A model generated the notes under the pieces. The model had not been told where the DNA came from and searched no databases. It worked only from the letters and a program-made list of their open reading frames with translations. Positions 1 through 12,400 of a DNA stretch of 64,000 nucleotides are shown here, in pieces. Numbering within the stretch: the first letter of the stretch is position 1; every line of letters begins with the position of its first letter. This stretch comes from Turritopsis dohrnii (taxonomy: Eukaryota; Cnidaria; Hydrozoa; Anthoathecata; Oceaniidae). The stretch lies in the NCBI GenBank assembly GCA_027922465.2, contig BQMF02000005.1, forward strand, positions 1,116,001-1,180,000, given 5' to 3'. A program made the translations under genes and the position numbers.

Positions 1-131
1 CATTCTAATATGTCGTTTTCTTACCTGAAGACCTCTTAAAAGTATTCTTGTTCAAAGTGCTTCGAGCAAACAAAAAATCATGAGTTTTTTGGTAAATATC
101 CTTTCCTTTTAATATTATGATATATTTTTTT

Positions 132-300
132 TCTGTTGACAGAATCTGGTGGAAACGCGGGTGCTTATCTACTGAAGTTTATCGCCACACAGTTTGGCAT
201 AATTCTGTTAAAAAATTATTTAAAAAATACTTAAAAAAACGAATTATTACAATAAAACTAGAAATAACGGTGAACTTGCATTGAATCCTCAATAAAGATT
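132..300 (+). other. Possible terminal exon of an upstream gene
   Basis: A splice-acceptor-like tract ends at 142 (ttctgttgacag). It is followed by about 30 open codons (ESGGNAGAYLLKF...) and an AATAAA signal near 290. This could be the last exon and 3' end of a + strand gene whose body lies left of the window. No family was recognised and the open stretch is short, so chance is a real alternative. Confidence 0.15.
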
Positions 301-1614
301 TTTCATTTTTAACTTTTGTGATGCCAAAATTCGTTTCTTTTATGCTCAAAAGGGGTTATTATTTTGTGGTGTGTTTTGATAAGTTAAAGATAGAATTTTT
401 GCACTGAAAGATAGGCTTTTCTGTCATTTTTATCTTATCAACCATGATATATCAAAAAATGATTTTTCTGTTTACTTCCCTTTTAAGTCATAGAATTGAT
501 TCAGAAATTTAAAATTGATTTAGATATATTGATTTTTATAAATTTACAATCCCAAAATCAATTATGCAAATCTGGAATCGTTTTCGAATTAAAAGGAAAT
601 CGATTATGTCCTGGTAGAAAATCAATTTCGGAATCCAATGAATCAATCCCTTGAAATGTTAAACATTTGATTGAAATGCTAATTAATCCATTTCATTGAA
701 TTGCTTATTTAATCCATAAATTGATTTCAGCAGAGTCGATTTAATGACTGTATCCTTTTTCCTAAAACCATCACATATAAGCCATAATACATCACCAGGC
801 GTCTAAAACCTCTCTACTGAAATGGCGTTTGAAAAGAAGGACTCAAAAAAAAAAGTTTTGGGTCATTTGTCTTTTTGGTTAAAAATTGTTTTATTTCATT
901 ATTAATAAACTCCATTGAAAGATTCAAGTGGTGAATTGCACATTTGCTGAATTTAGTAGATTTATATATTGTATGCTATGTTGATTTGAGTTTATACAAT
1001 GTAATTTTTATCTTGTTGTTATCCTACTGCTTGTTGTGGAGTAACATCTTTGAAATGCCCAAGTTTAAAATACGCAAGTTTCTTCTACTACTGCTACTAA
1101 TACTAATCTAAGTTAGGAACAATTTTGTGCAATGTTTACATAAACTTGTTACTAAATTCACAACTCGGGCCAAATTTGAACCAAATTTTGAAGGTTTACA
1201 CAAAGAAGAATTGGATGGTCCTGATTTTGAATTTGGCAGACACTTTTTCAAATGTAACCATAAATAGACAAAGGTCAATAGACAAATCTTTATACAAGTT
1301 TGACCTAGTTGAAATCATTTGCTTGTAATAGACTTGTAATAGTGTTGAGACTATGACAATTGTGAGAGTCATCGATCCTTGCAACTTCTTTTTTCGAATG
1401 ATTACGGTCCACTTCTACCAAATATGCTTTTTGACTTCATATGAACATTGATTTATATTTTGGTAATTGTGTTAGACCTATTCTGATATAAGCATTTGCA
1501 ACAAGAATAAAATGGATAAAGGACTGAAGCGGAGATTGTTCAAGCCATGGGGCTTCTAGTTTTCATATTGGAATACAAATCATAAGCTTGCTTTTGTTTT
1601 TTTTTTTTTTTCAG
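301..1614. other. AT-rich non-coding stretch
   Basis: I see no gene here. Around 480-730 the sequence repeats variants of AAAATCAATT / AATTGATTT on both strands, a low-complexity pattern. At 1155-1260 there is one degenerate monomer resembling the ~126-bp repeat units found at 28690-29200 (shared words: gggcc, aaatt, tgaaccaaattttgaa, gattttgaatttg). If 1615-2928 has 5' exons with a signal peptide, they may lie here or left of the window, but I could not identify them. Confidence 0.3.
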
Positions 1615-2928
1615 AGGAAAAATCGGTTTTGAAGTCAAGCAGAAAAGATTATTACTACTGTATGCCCAATCCTTTTTCACTTAATACAAAGTCTTATGAA
1701 GTGGATGTGGAAATGAAGGTAGACGACAACAGATATCGTAATGGCGGTCGTGGTTTGGTTGTTGGTTATGTTGAATACACCGATGGTAAATGATTTTCAT
1801 GTTCAGTAAATGTTCATGTCTATGTTATAAATTATTATAGCAATTAAAACAATTTAGAAAAAGCAACTGAGATCACATCCAAATATGGCTGGATAGCAGG
1901 TCTTGTGATTGCAGCTATTTTCATCGGATTGGTTGCATTTTGTTGTTATCGAAGATCTAAACGGCGCCAGCGGTACAATCATTCAGCAGCAACCACTCAT
2001 GTTGGTGGAGGAACAATGACCGTCTCTTCAACAGTGAATACTTCAACTTCCACATACCCTCAATCACAGCAGCAATATCCAACCCAACAGCCTTACCCAA
2101 CCCAACAACCATACCCAGCTCAATATCCATATCCAGCTCAGAATCCTTATCCGGTTCAACAGCCTCCACCAATGCAGCCATATCCACCAATGCAACCATG
2201 CCCTCCAATGCAGCAATATCCTTTACAACAAGGTCCACCTGAGAAGCCATATCCAGCTCCTCAAAGTTACGGTGCTCTAAATCAACAACCATTTGAAGGT
2301 ATGCATCGAAATCTACATAATTTGTTTCTGTACAAGGTAGCAAGTAGTGGGAGTAGTTTATGGACAGTTTTTTTACATTTTTTACTAAATACTTGGAAAA
2401 TGAGTACATTTCCTAATTTTTGGAAAGTATTAACTTGGTTCTGAACAAGAATCTGGAGATTAGAGTGAGAGTATTGAAAATGTTGGCCACTAGTTCATTG
2501 CCTACGATTGCATTTAAAGATTATAAACTGTAACAAAGGTTGAGGTAACTGAGTCAGTTTGCTTCATTTATTTTCACAAATATGATATTGGCTGCTCATC
2601 ATTTCTAAAGTATTGTGTATTCCTTAATTTTCTTAATATTTTATGTCTCTATTTTCTATTTAATTTCTCTTTATCAACATCATTTTTATATTTTTGCATA
2701 CAAAATTGAGTGCAAGGATAAAGAGGCAATGAATTTTGGTGCAAAGTAAATGACTGTCAATTTACTAGGTGCTTTAAGTACTTTGTGTGAGCTATAATTT
2801 AGTTCTAATTTTACCGAATTTTGCTTTCAGGAGATCCTGGTTATGCACCACCACCATATCCTGGTCCACCCTCAGCACCCTCAGCACCAACATACCAACA
2901 AGCAACCGGACATAATTCAAAAATGTAG
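1615..2928 (+). CDS. Single-pass membrane protein with Pro/Tyr/Gln-rich cytoplasmic tail (3' part)
   Basis: Three exons join in frame: 1615-1785, 1858-2298 and 2831-2928 (stop TAG), each flanked by AG/GT. The visible 236 residues have an extracellular segment of about 60 residues with one Cys (after DYYY). A hydrophobic helix follows (GWIAGLVIAAIFIGLVAFCC), then a basic stop-transfer (YRRSKRRQRYN). The tail of about 150 residues is built of YPxQ / PYP / PPMQPY repeats. Near the C terminus it carries a PPPY motif and overlapping PSAP motifs (PPSAPSAP), the kinds of short motif that bind Nedd4-type WW domains and the ESCRT protein Tsg101. The 5' exons with the start and any signal peptide were not found. 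The architecture resembles Shisa-like or CYYR1-like adaptors, but the Cys-rich ectodomain of those families is not seen, so I give no symbol. Confidence 0.75.
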
Positions 2929-3600
2929 TACTTCACGCATATTTTTCATCTTATCAAGCTGTTGCTTATCCTATGGTAAATACCAGTTCTGATCTGGTAC
3001 GAACTTGAATGGCCATGGTTGACAGAAGTTTAAAGATTAGAAGGGCTCCCTGCATGTAATCTGATCTTGTTGCATATACTACTACATGCCTACTTTTATA
3101 TGTTGTTGCTTGGTTGTTTATCATGTAGGATAAGTAAGGGTACCAGCCAAGTTATTGTAAGATCCGATTTCCACTCTGCCATTTTCACAAATGATTTTGA
3201 ACTTTTAATTAACAATAATACCCTATGGTGTTTGTTCTTGAAATATGGCGTGGAGCTCGGGCGAATGGGAACATGTAACGGTCTTGAGGCACATGCGCCC
3301 ATTTAATTAAAATAATATATTATTGATACTTTGGACAATATTGTTTGACAATATTTTCACTTTCACAATGTTTTTTCGAATTTATAAATCTTTTTAAATT
3401 CCCTTTTTTAACTTCATTTTCTTTTCTTTTTGTTGATTTTTATCTTCTTTTAGTCTGTTAGATTTAAAAAATTATATTTAAATTTATATTTACACCTACA
3501 CAAAACGATAGGCTTATCTAACTTTGCGATTCCGTTCAAAAGTTTGCTGTGTCGTTTTTACCAAACGGAAAGTAGAGAATTTCAACCATAAAGATAGCAT

Positions 3601-3745
3601 CTTATTTATTTATTTATTTATTTATTTATTTCTGAATCTTTATACAGGATTGTTAGACATTCTTCATAACTTTATATACAGTGTCGAAAGTATTTTCTAG
3701 AATGCCCTTTGGAGGGCTCCATTAAGCACCACACCTTCAGTAGTC
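3601..3745 (-). repeat. LINE 3'-end fragment with (TTTA)n tail
   Basis: Seven TTTA units are followed by a unique stretch starting ctgaatctttatacaggatt. The same junction recurs at 39070 and, in variant form (acgaatttttaaatacagga), at 62285, where it follows a LINE reverse-transcriptase C terminus. In reverse orientation this reads as the end of a CR1/L2-like element with an (AAAT)n tail. The assignment rests on that shared junction. Confidence 0.5.
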
Positions 3746-3786
3746 AAAATTTAATTTAAGAAAGTTTTAATATAATTAATGTTTAA

Positions 3787-3841
3787 TTCAAATACCGCAT
3801 TTCCCCTGTTGAACGCTTATCAGGGGAATACGGTATTTGAA
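3787..3841. repeat. Imperfect hairpin, ~21-bp arms, 12-nt loop
   Basis: The left arm (3787-3808) and right arm (3821-3841) are reverse complements apart from one or two positions. The loop is TTGAACGCTTAT. A similar word set (gaacgc / ggaaatacggta) occurs at 19225-19293 inside the RAP1 intron, so this is probably the remnant of a small foldback repeat family rather than a terminator. Confidence 0.5.
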
Positions 3842-6463
3842 ATTATCAGGAAAGTTCCTGAAAAGAAACTCTGTGAATATATAAATATATAATGTGCAAA
3901 AATATTTTTTTTTACACTGTTAAATGAGGTTTGAGATTAAGAACTTTGGGCGGTGACGATTTTATCTCGCGGAGTGTGAACAAAGTCTAATGTTGAATCT
4001 TCACTAACAATGCTTTTAAACAACGTTCGATATTAATTTTCGTTAGGACTCACGCCTTGAAGATTTTCTTTCTTTACAGCATTTTTGTGTTTTTTTTAGT
4101 TGTTAAGAAAACATTAACAATTGTTAGAAAATCAGAAAACGTCTATTGTCTCCCTCTGCTGCATGTTTCCAGGAGTAGCAATTGGCCTCTTCGGTGCTAG
4201 AACAATTATTTGCCCTGGCAAATGAACCCCCCGCTCCGGTGGGAAATTTTCAAGGGTAGGATCGTCCTGATACCTGCCTCTTCTACGGACTTTTTAACGC
4301 AAGATCACTGTCGAAATTCAAATTGTTTTGTAGTCATACACAATCCAGTCGCACCTCAGTCGAACAATTCGAACTCCCTCTAATTCGAATGAATTTCATG
4401 GTCCCTTCACCTGCTATTTCTTTGTAAATGAACCTCGGTAATTTGAGCTTTCCACTAATGGAATGTTTTTTTCGGTCAATTGGGTGTTTAAATCAGAGAG
4501 AAATTTACTATTTGTAGTTCATATTTTCCCGAATTCAATTGGAATTACTTGGTGATTTAGTGATTATAGCTATTAGGGGACAACTTCAAGTAATTATTAG
4601 CGCTTAGAGGACAACTGTGTAACTTGTGCTCAAGTATAACGTTGAATACGATTACAAAATATTTTCTTATATGTGGCAGTACAATTCAAAGTTGCAAACG
4701 GCAGATCTGATATTTAAATGGCTATTACTATAGACCGATATGGCCCAACACTCGTGTATATTTGCTCGCCCATGGCTCACATTTCGCATATTTTTTATGA
4801 GCAAAGTCACTAGTGTTTTACAAAAATGCAAAGCTATTATTCTTGGATTCAGTTGCGAAATGGAAACCAAATGATAAGAAAATCTAGAAGGCTTTTTTAA
4901 CCATATATTAAAAATGGAATGAAGAAGGCTTTGCACATCAACAAAACATTGTTTTTTTCTGAACATTAAGAATCAAGGCACACATTTATATATTTAAGCA
5001 CATATTTAAGCACTGGAACATGAAATTTCCAGAAACCGTATGTTTGCCGAACTTTTTGAAACTTTGAGTGGAAAAATACGTTGAAGCGCATAGTCTCGGG
5101 TGCACACTATATGCGAGGGTGTTGTAGCCTTTTTGATTTTTGCTCTCCAATGTTTTGCAGAAACTTTATTAATATTGATAAAATGCTCTACCGAGTTGAT
5201 TGTATAAAAATATTCATTTAATGATCGAAAATTTCTTTTATATAAGAATTATTGGAAGTCTGTTTATCTGACAGTTTTCTAGTTAACATGTAATGAGACC
5301 AAAACAGATTTCGCAATGATAATAATCAGGCTGGTGGAGTACAAACAAATATGGTAGCTATGGCGGCATTTCAAGCTACACATTCATCTGCCATGGTTGC
5401 CTTCTTGTCATAAACTTTGAAGAATTATTTTGGGTTACAAGGCTGTAAAAAAAGATCAATGTGAGCTACGTAATAATTGATCTGACGAAAAAAATTCCAA
5501 TTAAATTCTAATCGAATTATTTAAAAAGATACAAACTCTCTAGGGGTATTTTTTTAGAGGCCCCATATATATAATATCGATATGTCTTCTTTTCTATAAA
5601 GAAGTCTTTTAGAGATGATATAGATGGGTGTCGGATGTTAATTAGATTCTCATATATACCCTGGTTAAACTAAAAATGACAAATTTACACAAGAAAGATT
5701 TCAAATTTTGTATTATGAAACTTTTTGTCTTCATGAACCAATAAGACCTTAAAATTTATATCCTGGTCTTTGGATGGTAATACCTTTTTAATTATATTAG
5801 GTCCTATTATTATATGACATGGTTTTGGGCTAGATGAACAATGAAAATGGTTTCAAAAGTACAAAATTTTTAAAGTATATATTATAAATCACATCTGAAT
5901 TTGCCTACTTCCCTAGATATTTGGCAAATAGCTAGATATAAAAAATGATTCACGATGTCATTTGAAATTAAAAAATTACCCAATTCAATTTTTATTCAGT
6001 AGAAAATTTTCTAATTAAACAAAAATGTCTGAACATCAATATTTGGCAGGCTAATAAAAGAAATAAAAGAACACTACTGAAACACTTTTGTAAGGAAAAC
6101 GTTTTTGCATTCAGACACTTTATTTTTGGGCATTGATGATGTAATTGCCTAAGCTAGACTTTCAGATATGGGTTCTTGACATCTTTTTTGATCTGTTTTC
6201 AATGCTCTTGTGAATGATGCAAAAAATCTTATATATAATTTTTGTTTTGTTTTGTTACTGGGCTGGAGTGGCCTAATATAGAACTGTTTCAATTTTTCAT
6301 ACAAAACAATTTATTCAAGTGTGCACAAAGATTTATATTTACCTATTGAGACATAGTATGTGTTACAATAAATTTATTGATTTCCTCAGGTATTTTTCAA
6401 GTTCAGATCACCTATTGCTGTTGTCATAATGGAGGTTTTCATGTTTTAGATCATAGAAAAAAA

Positions 6464-9400
6464 ATGGTTTTTTTAAAGAAGAAAGAAAGTTTCCTGCATG
6501 CAATTGTTGAAGAGGTATAAAACATTTGTTGTAACTTCTACTATCTACATGTATATATGCAACAACACCTTCAGCTGTTTGCTTGCCCCTAATACAAATG
6601 AAATTAATGATAATCTGTCATATACTAAGCCAAGAGAAAAGATGAATTAAATGTTTTTCCTACTCAACTTTATTTTTGCCGTCCTTTTCCCTAGAATTTA
6701 ACTTCTAAAGGTTTTGCTGTTTTTCATTTTAGCATTGCCTTATGTGTCTGAACATAAAATTCTTATAAACATTAATTGAATTCTTGTGTTACCGGAAAAA
6801 ATGTTTTAACTTCTAGTTATACTATGAGATACGTGTATTTATCTGAAACAATATCAGGCCTGGTCGTAAGAAAATTAGCAGACGTGGTCATCACACGCCT
6901 TAATTGACGATATCAGTTATGGTGTGGGCTCATGTAAATTTTTGACCAATGTGCGATCAATTTTTTCCAGTTAAGATCAACGATCTTCATTCTGTATGAT
7001 ATATTACAAATTTGAAATGTGTCATATATGTAAAAATAATGAGATTTTCACGGAGAATGAATTTAAAAAACAAAATATTCGGAACGTAAAATGTTAGCTA
7101 TAAAGATTACTTTGACGGTAAATTAGATTTATTCAAAAATTAATAAAGAGGAAAAATAAAACCTGAAAATAAAAAAAATTGTATTACTCTCCATCGTTTT
7201 GGTTTGAAGCTCAAATGGTTTTTGAATTAAATTCCATTAACTCGTCACCACCTGGCTGGCTATTTTTTTAAATAAAAGATTATTTTTTCGAAACTGTAAC
7301 CTTGCGCATACTTTTGTAACTTCAAAGAACGTTAAAGCTTTTTTCACATGCACGTAAAATTTTACGTAACCTCTTACGACTAGGACAATGTTCATTCATT
7401 CTCTTCTTAAGGAAAAGTTTTCGTAAGGTTTTACGGACGTTCATGAGCCCTTACGACGATTTCCTTAAAAACAAAAAATTTTGTTTTTAAGAAAATTGTC
7501 GTAAACCTCCATAAGCCTCAAGAAGAAAAAAATGTTCGAAAAATTACATCGAGCGTTGGAAATGACGTCTTTTGTTCGAAATTACATCATTTTTTGCTAA
7601 TGATCTATTTCCAAACGTTCCAAATGTACATTGTATTTTTTATTGCAACAAATTTTAGTGCATGTGAATGAAAATCTCTGTAAAGGCATTTTTTTCCGTA
7701 AGAATTTACGAAAAAAAAGTTTGTAAGGTATTACGACAAAGACTACGTACATGTGAAAAAAGCTTAAAAAGAAAGAGAAAACTACATAATACAATTAAAT
7801 AATACATAAAAAAAATCACGCACACAAAGCTCCTTCTTCATTCCTCAGTGGATTTCGCTGAGTAAACTTGTTTTCTACTACCAAACCAGGAAAATTTGTG
7901 AGCACTGATTTTTCATTCAAAACCATTACCATATTCTAAAGCGATCGGAGACCTCACTACTGAAATGGTAGCAAAGTTTCGTTCCGTTATTGTAAAGTTT
8001 AATTGTAGCACATGAAAATTTCCGAACCAAAACTTTCAACATTTTGAGATAGATTTTTGTTGACTTTTAAATAAACATTTGTTATTACACTTGTCATTAC
8101 AAGCCAGGCGTGCGATTGCCACATGCGTAAATAAATCTTGGCGTGTGTGGAGGCGTGCCCGTACGGTCGCACGCCTCATACGACCAGGCCTGAATATGAT
8201 CAGTTATATAATTCTACTTTCATGTTGTACAAGCAAACTTCCTTAGAATTGATATTTACACTTAAGAAAATTTTATTAGTTCTTAGAATCTGTTGGTTAC
8301 ACAGATACACTTGATGCTTATCATGACGAGTTGGAGAAATACAGTGTAACTTTGGAAAAGGAATCCTTACCAAGCCAACTAAATGAAGAAAACTTAAAAA
8401 TTAAGGTAAGCCATAAATAATCTATTGACTCAATGACAAGACAAACCCAACTGATGTTCATCTGTGTATGTATACTTCAATATTTATGACTGAAGGAAAC
8501 CTTTCTGGAATTGTTTGAAAATGGAGATTACAAACCATTTTGGTCTCTCTGGAAACAGCATGTAGATGAAGCACTGCAAAACGAGAATGACACCCAACGT
8601 CTTGAGTTTAAGATTCAGCTGTATTTTGCTGTATATCCTCTAAGACAGGATGAGGTTAGTTTGAAAAGATTTATTTTCCTTGAAATTCTTAGTATAGTGT
8701 AATGCTACATATTTCTTACAATCGAGAATCATGGTTGAAATTACCCCTAATATGATTCAGACAGCATCATTTTTATTTTATTTATTTATTTTTTATTTAT
8801 TTATTTTATTTTACGAATGTTTACCCAGGATAGCCTCTTCAGTTCCGTAAGGTACTGTTATCAATGAGGGTCCTGCGAAGGTGGTCCTAGAGCATTTAAA
8901 GCCCCCCATTTGGGCTACGGAAGCTGTAATGACAGGAACCGCTCAACTAGACAACCACCCTAGACATCATTCTAAAACATTTAATGCATTTTCTTTGTAG
9001 AATCGCCTTTCTCCAGTAGAAGCATCTATGCAAGATTTCAAACATTACCTTGAAACAAACGGAGCCACTTTGAGCCAAACAACAGAATTTGTTGCATTCT
9101 ATGCATTGCCTTTTGTTCCTAATCCGAAGAATCATCCAACATTCAAAGATTTGTTTGAGGTTTAAAATACTTTAAATACTCTTAACTTTGAATTAACTTC
9201 ACGATGTGTTCTGCAAGTAAACAGATGATTAGTCTAAAATGATATGAAGTTCAAGGAACTTTTCTATGTTTCAACTTTTGTTACTTATTATTTTGAAATA
9301 ATTAAAACCTCACTACTTTGGCTAGATTGATGGTTCCACACATCCTGTTGCTGTGACTACTGTATTCATCGTTTTGCTCATTAAATGTTTTCTTAGCTTC

Positions 9401-12400
9401 AAGGCGATTGTGGTTCACAATGAACACAATAAATAAAACAAAGCTTGTATGTTTTACAGCTATTGATTATCCTCTAGAGGGTTCCAGTCATTAAATGTTG
9501 TGATTAATGATCGAAACAGCGAATATTATAGTTTTTTGTGTGATTTAACAGCCACTATAGACCTTATCATTAATTACGTCACAACAAGCAACGCCTCGAT
9601 TTCACACTGAACATTAATGACGTTTGCGCTGCTTAAAAAGAGAAACAACACTTCAAGGAAAGGTTTTCACGAAATTCTTTTATTAAGGTTTAGCACGTAA
9701 TAATCCATAAACTTAGAAATGAGGTGATGCTTGTAATGACGTAATTTATGAAAAGGTCTATTGCCAATAAATTTGTTTTTCTAGCCATAATCGCTATTGA
9801 ACCTTATTTGTTGTGACAATGCAATGTGTTGCAATGAAGGCTTATCTAGAATAATCTACTAATAAACCATTATCCCTGTTTTAGGAGAAATGGTTGGTGG
9901 ATGTTAAAAAGAACCTGGAAATATTTCTGTATAATCTATTGTATTCAGAACCTCTCCCATATCTTTACAAGTTGAATGTATCCTTTTCTGGTAGTATTAT
10001 CCTAGTTTATACCTTATGTCATTCTCAATAAGAACACACCCTCTTTCTGCATTCACTGACTTTGTCAATCATTTATGGGCAGAATTAAGATGAAGTAATA
10101 CAACTAAAAGGAGAGCTGACAATTCTAATTGGGGCAATTCTTCAGGGTTCACTTTTCCAGAAACAAGGATAAATAGCTGGAAATTTGTGAAATACTTTTT
10201 GTGAAAATATTTAAAAGTCGCAAATCCTAAAACCAAAAAAAGTCACGTACACAAAATGTCATGAAAGTCGCGACAATTTGCTGGTGACTTTTTGTCCCTT
10301 TAAGGTAGTATTCTCACTGAAAAACAGTCTTGTTGTTCCAATCTAATCTCTTATCTTCTTCTTAAGCAGTTGAAGCAACAGCCTTGCATTTATTCCAGCC
10401 TACACTATGACATTTGTAAATGAAAAAGATCTCTTTAACAAGAACCTGACAAATGATTCTATTGAAACTGAGGTTGTGCTTGACTTGTATATAAATGTCT
10501 ATTCAATTGAATCCAACTGATTCTCACTAGTTGTTGATAGTTTGTTTTTTTTGTTATTCTTAACTGATCTTTGGCATAGGAAAATGGGTTGCAGAAGTCT
10601 AATCCAGGTACACCACATAACTGTTAATCATTGAAGGAAATGCTTTAAAAGATCATTTTGTTTTAATCCGCTTTATTAACTCCATGATTTATAAAATTCA
10701 TTTTAAAATTTCCTTTCAGAAACGGCAGAGTTGATTAATTTGAAACAAAAAATGAAAGAACATGAACAGCGAGCATCAAATTATTTTCAAAAGTTTGCAA
10801 AACTGCAAGGGGATTACCATAATTTGATTGGTATTGCTGCAGAACTTGTGGATTCCTTAGAAAAATGTGTACGAGGTCAAATGGTAAGAAAATTGAAATA
10901 CATAAAATGTTTAGAAACGAAAGAGAAACACTGGTGATTTAGTATTTTTTATGTCATTACTTGTACAATAAGTGTTATTCTTGTATTCCTGATGCCATAA
11001 AAACGATTTTTCAAAAGCAAATAATAAAAACAACAATAATTGGTTTGAAATCATTGTTGTTTTTATTGTGTGTTTTTTAAAAATGTTATTTTTTCCTTCC
11101 TTAGATTACCCCTGACTACTTGCAAGATATATGTCATCGCTTATTTGGAGAAACTGTTGAGAAAAGCCTTGATTTTACAAGACCTGGAACCGTAAGCATT
11201 AAGTTTTTTATTTTACTTTTTGCTTAATCTGAAATACACTTATTTTGTTTGTGTTTGTTTGCCGTTTTTAAAATTGATATAAACAATGTTAATGGCTACC
11301 AACATGCCATTTAAGGTAATTATATATATAAGATATTGAATTGGCTGTTGTACTGTTTTTACATTTTACAGGCAGGTGATTTACTGAGAGCCTCAATATC
11401 AAATGACAACTTGAGGTATGTACATTGATTCCAAGAAATACTTATTTTGTCCAAGAAATTAAATTGATGTAAGGTTTAAGTATCATTCTCTATTTCTTTC
11501 TTTCTTTTTAACATAGTGCTGTAGATCAACATGAAAATTATCCACCCCTAAATTTCAAGAAAATTAAAGAAGATTTAGAAGATGAAATACCATTTAGAAA
11601 GAAGACGTTACTACTCCAAGCACTGATATGGGTATTTCTTCTATGAAAATGCTTTCTTATTTAATCGATATTTTGTTTCAAGGGTTGTTGTTATCCATTT
11701 ATTTGTTCTTCTTTCAGCGAATGACAAAATCATCTCCTGGCAAGCAAAGGGATGCAATTATTTCATCATATATTACGAACGATATTTTTGGTTGTCACAG
11801 TAATGGGGTTATATCAGTAAGAGGAAATCTTAGTTTGAGCTACATCATTACTGAAAAGATTAACAACAAGTTTTCTCGTTAAACTTCTCGTTAAGCTTTA
11901 GTTTTAAGTAACTGTGTGCATATTGTATTTACTTCTATGCATTAATATCTGTCATCTTTCCAAAAAAAAATCTATGTAATAATCAAATTTGTGAACATTC
12001 ATAGGGTTTCATAGAGAAGATATATTCTTCCCATGATGACTTGACCTCCGAATATCTTTCAAGATTTATCAATGGCATAGCTTCATTCACTGCTGGACGA
12101 ATGTATTTAGCACAATCCCCAAAACTTATCAAAATCCTGGTCCGGATTATCATGAAGTCCAAAAACTCTGCTATTAGCGAAAATGTTCTGGGAGGTTTAC
12201 AAAAATTGAGCTTAAGGTATGTATATTTTAATAACATAATGTTGTGCCTTATTGGAGTGAAGACATGGGCAAAAAGTCAGTGACCTATTCAAATAATTGA
12301 AATTATTTTTCTTCTGATATGTTGCATATTGCTTACTCAATGCTGAAAATGATCTTTCTTAGACGTCATGTACAGAATGCTCTGATTGATTGTGCTGTAA

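Larger units (their letters stand above)
2929..6463. other. Intergenic stretch, repeats only
   Basis: No coding region is supported between the membrane-protein stop and the first ARMC9 exon. Contents seen: a LINE-type 3' tail with (TTTA)n at 3600-3750, a near-perfect hairpin at 3787-3841, and a moderately GC-richer piece at 4140-4320 (cccctggcaaatgaacccc region) that looks like an old repeat. Open frames here are short and unlike proteins I know. Confidence 0.4.
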
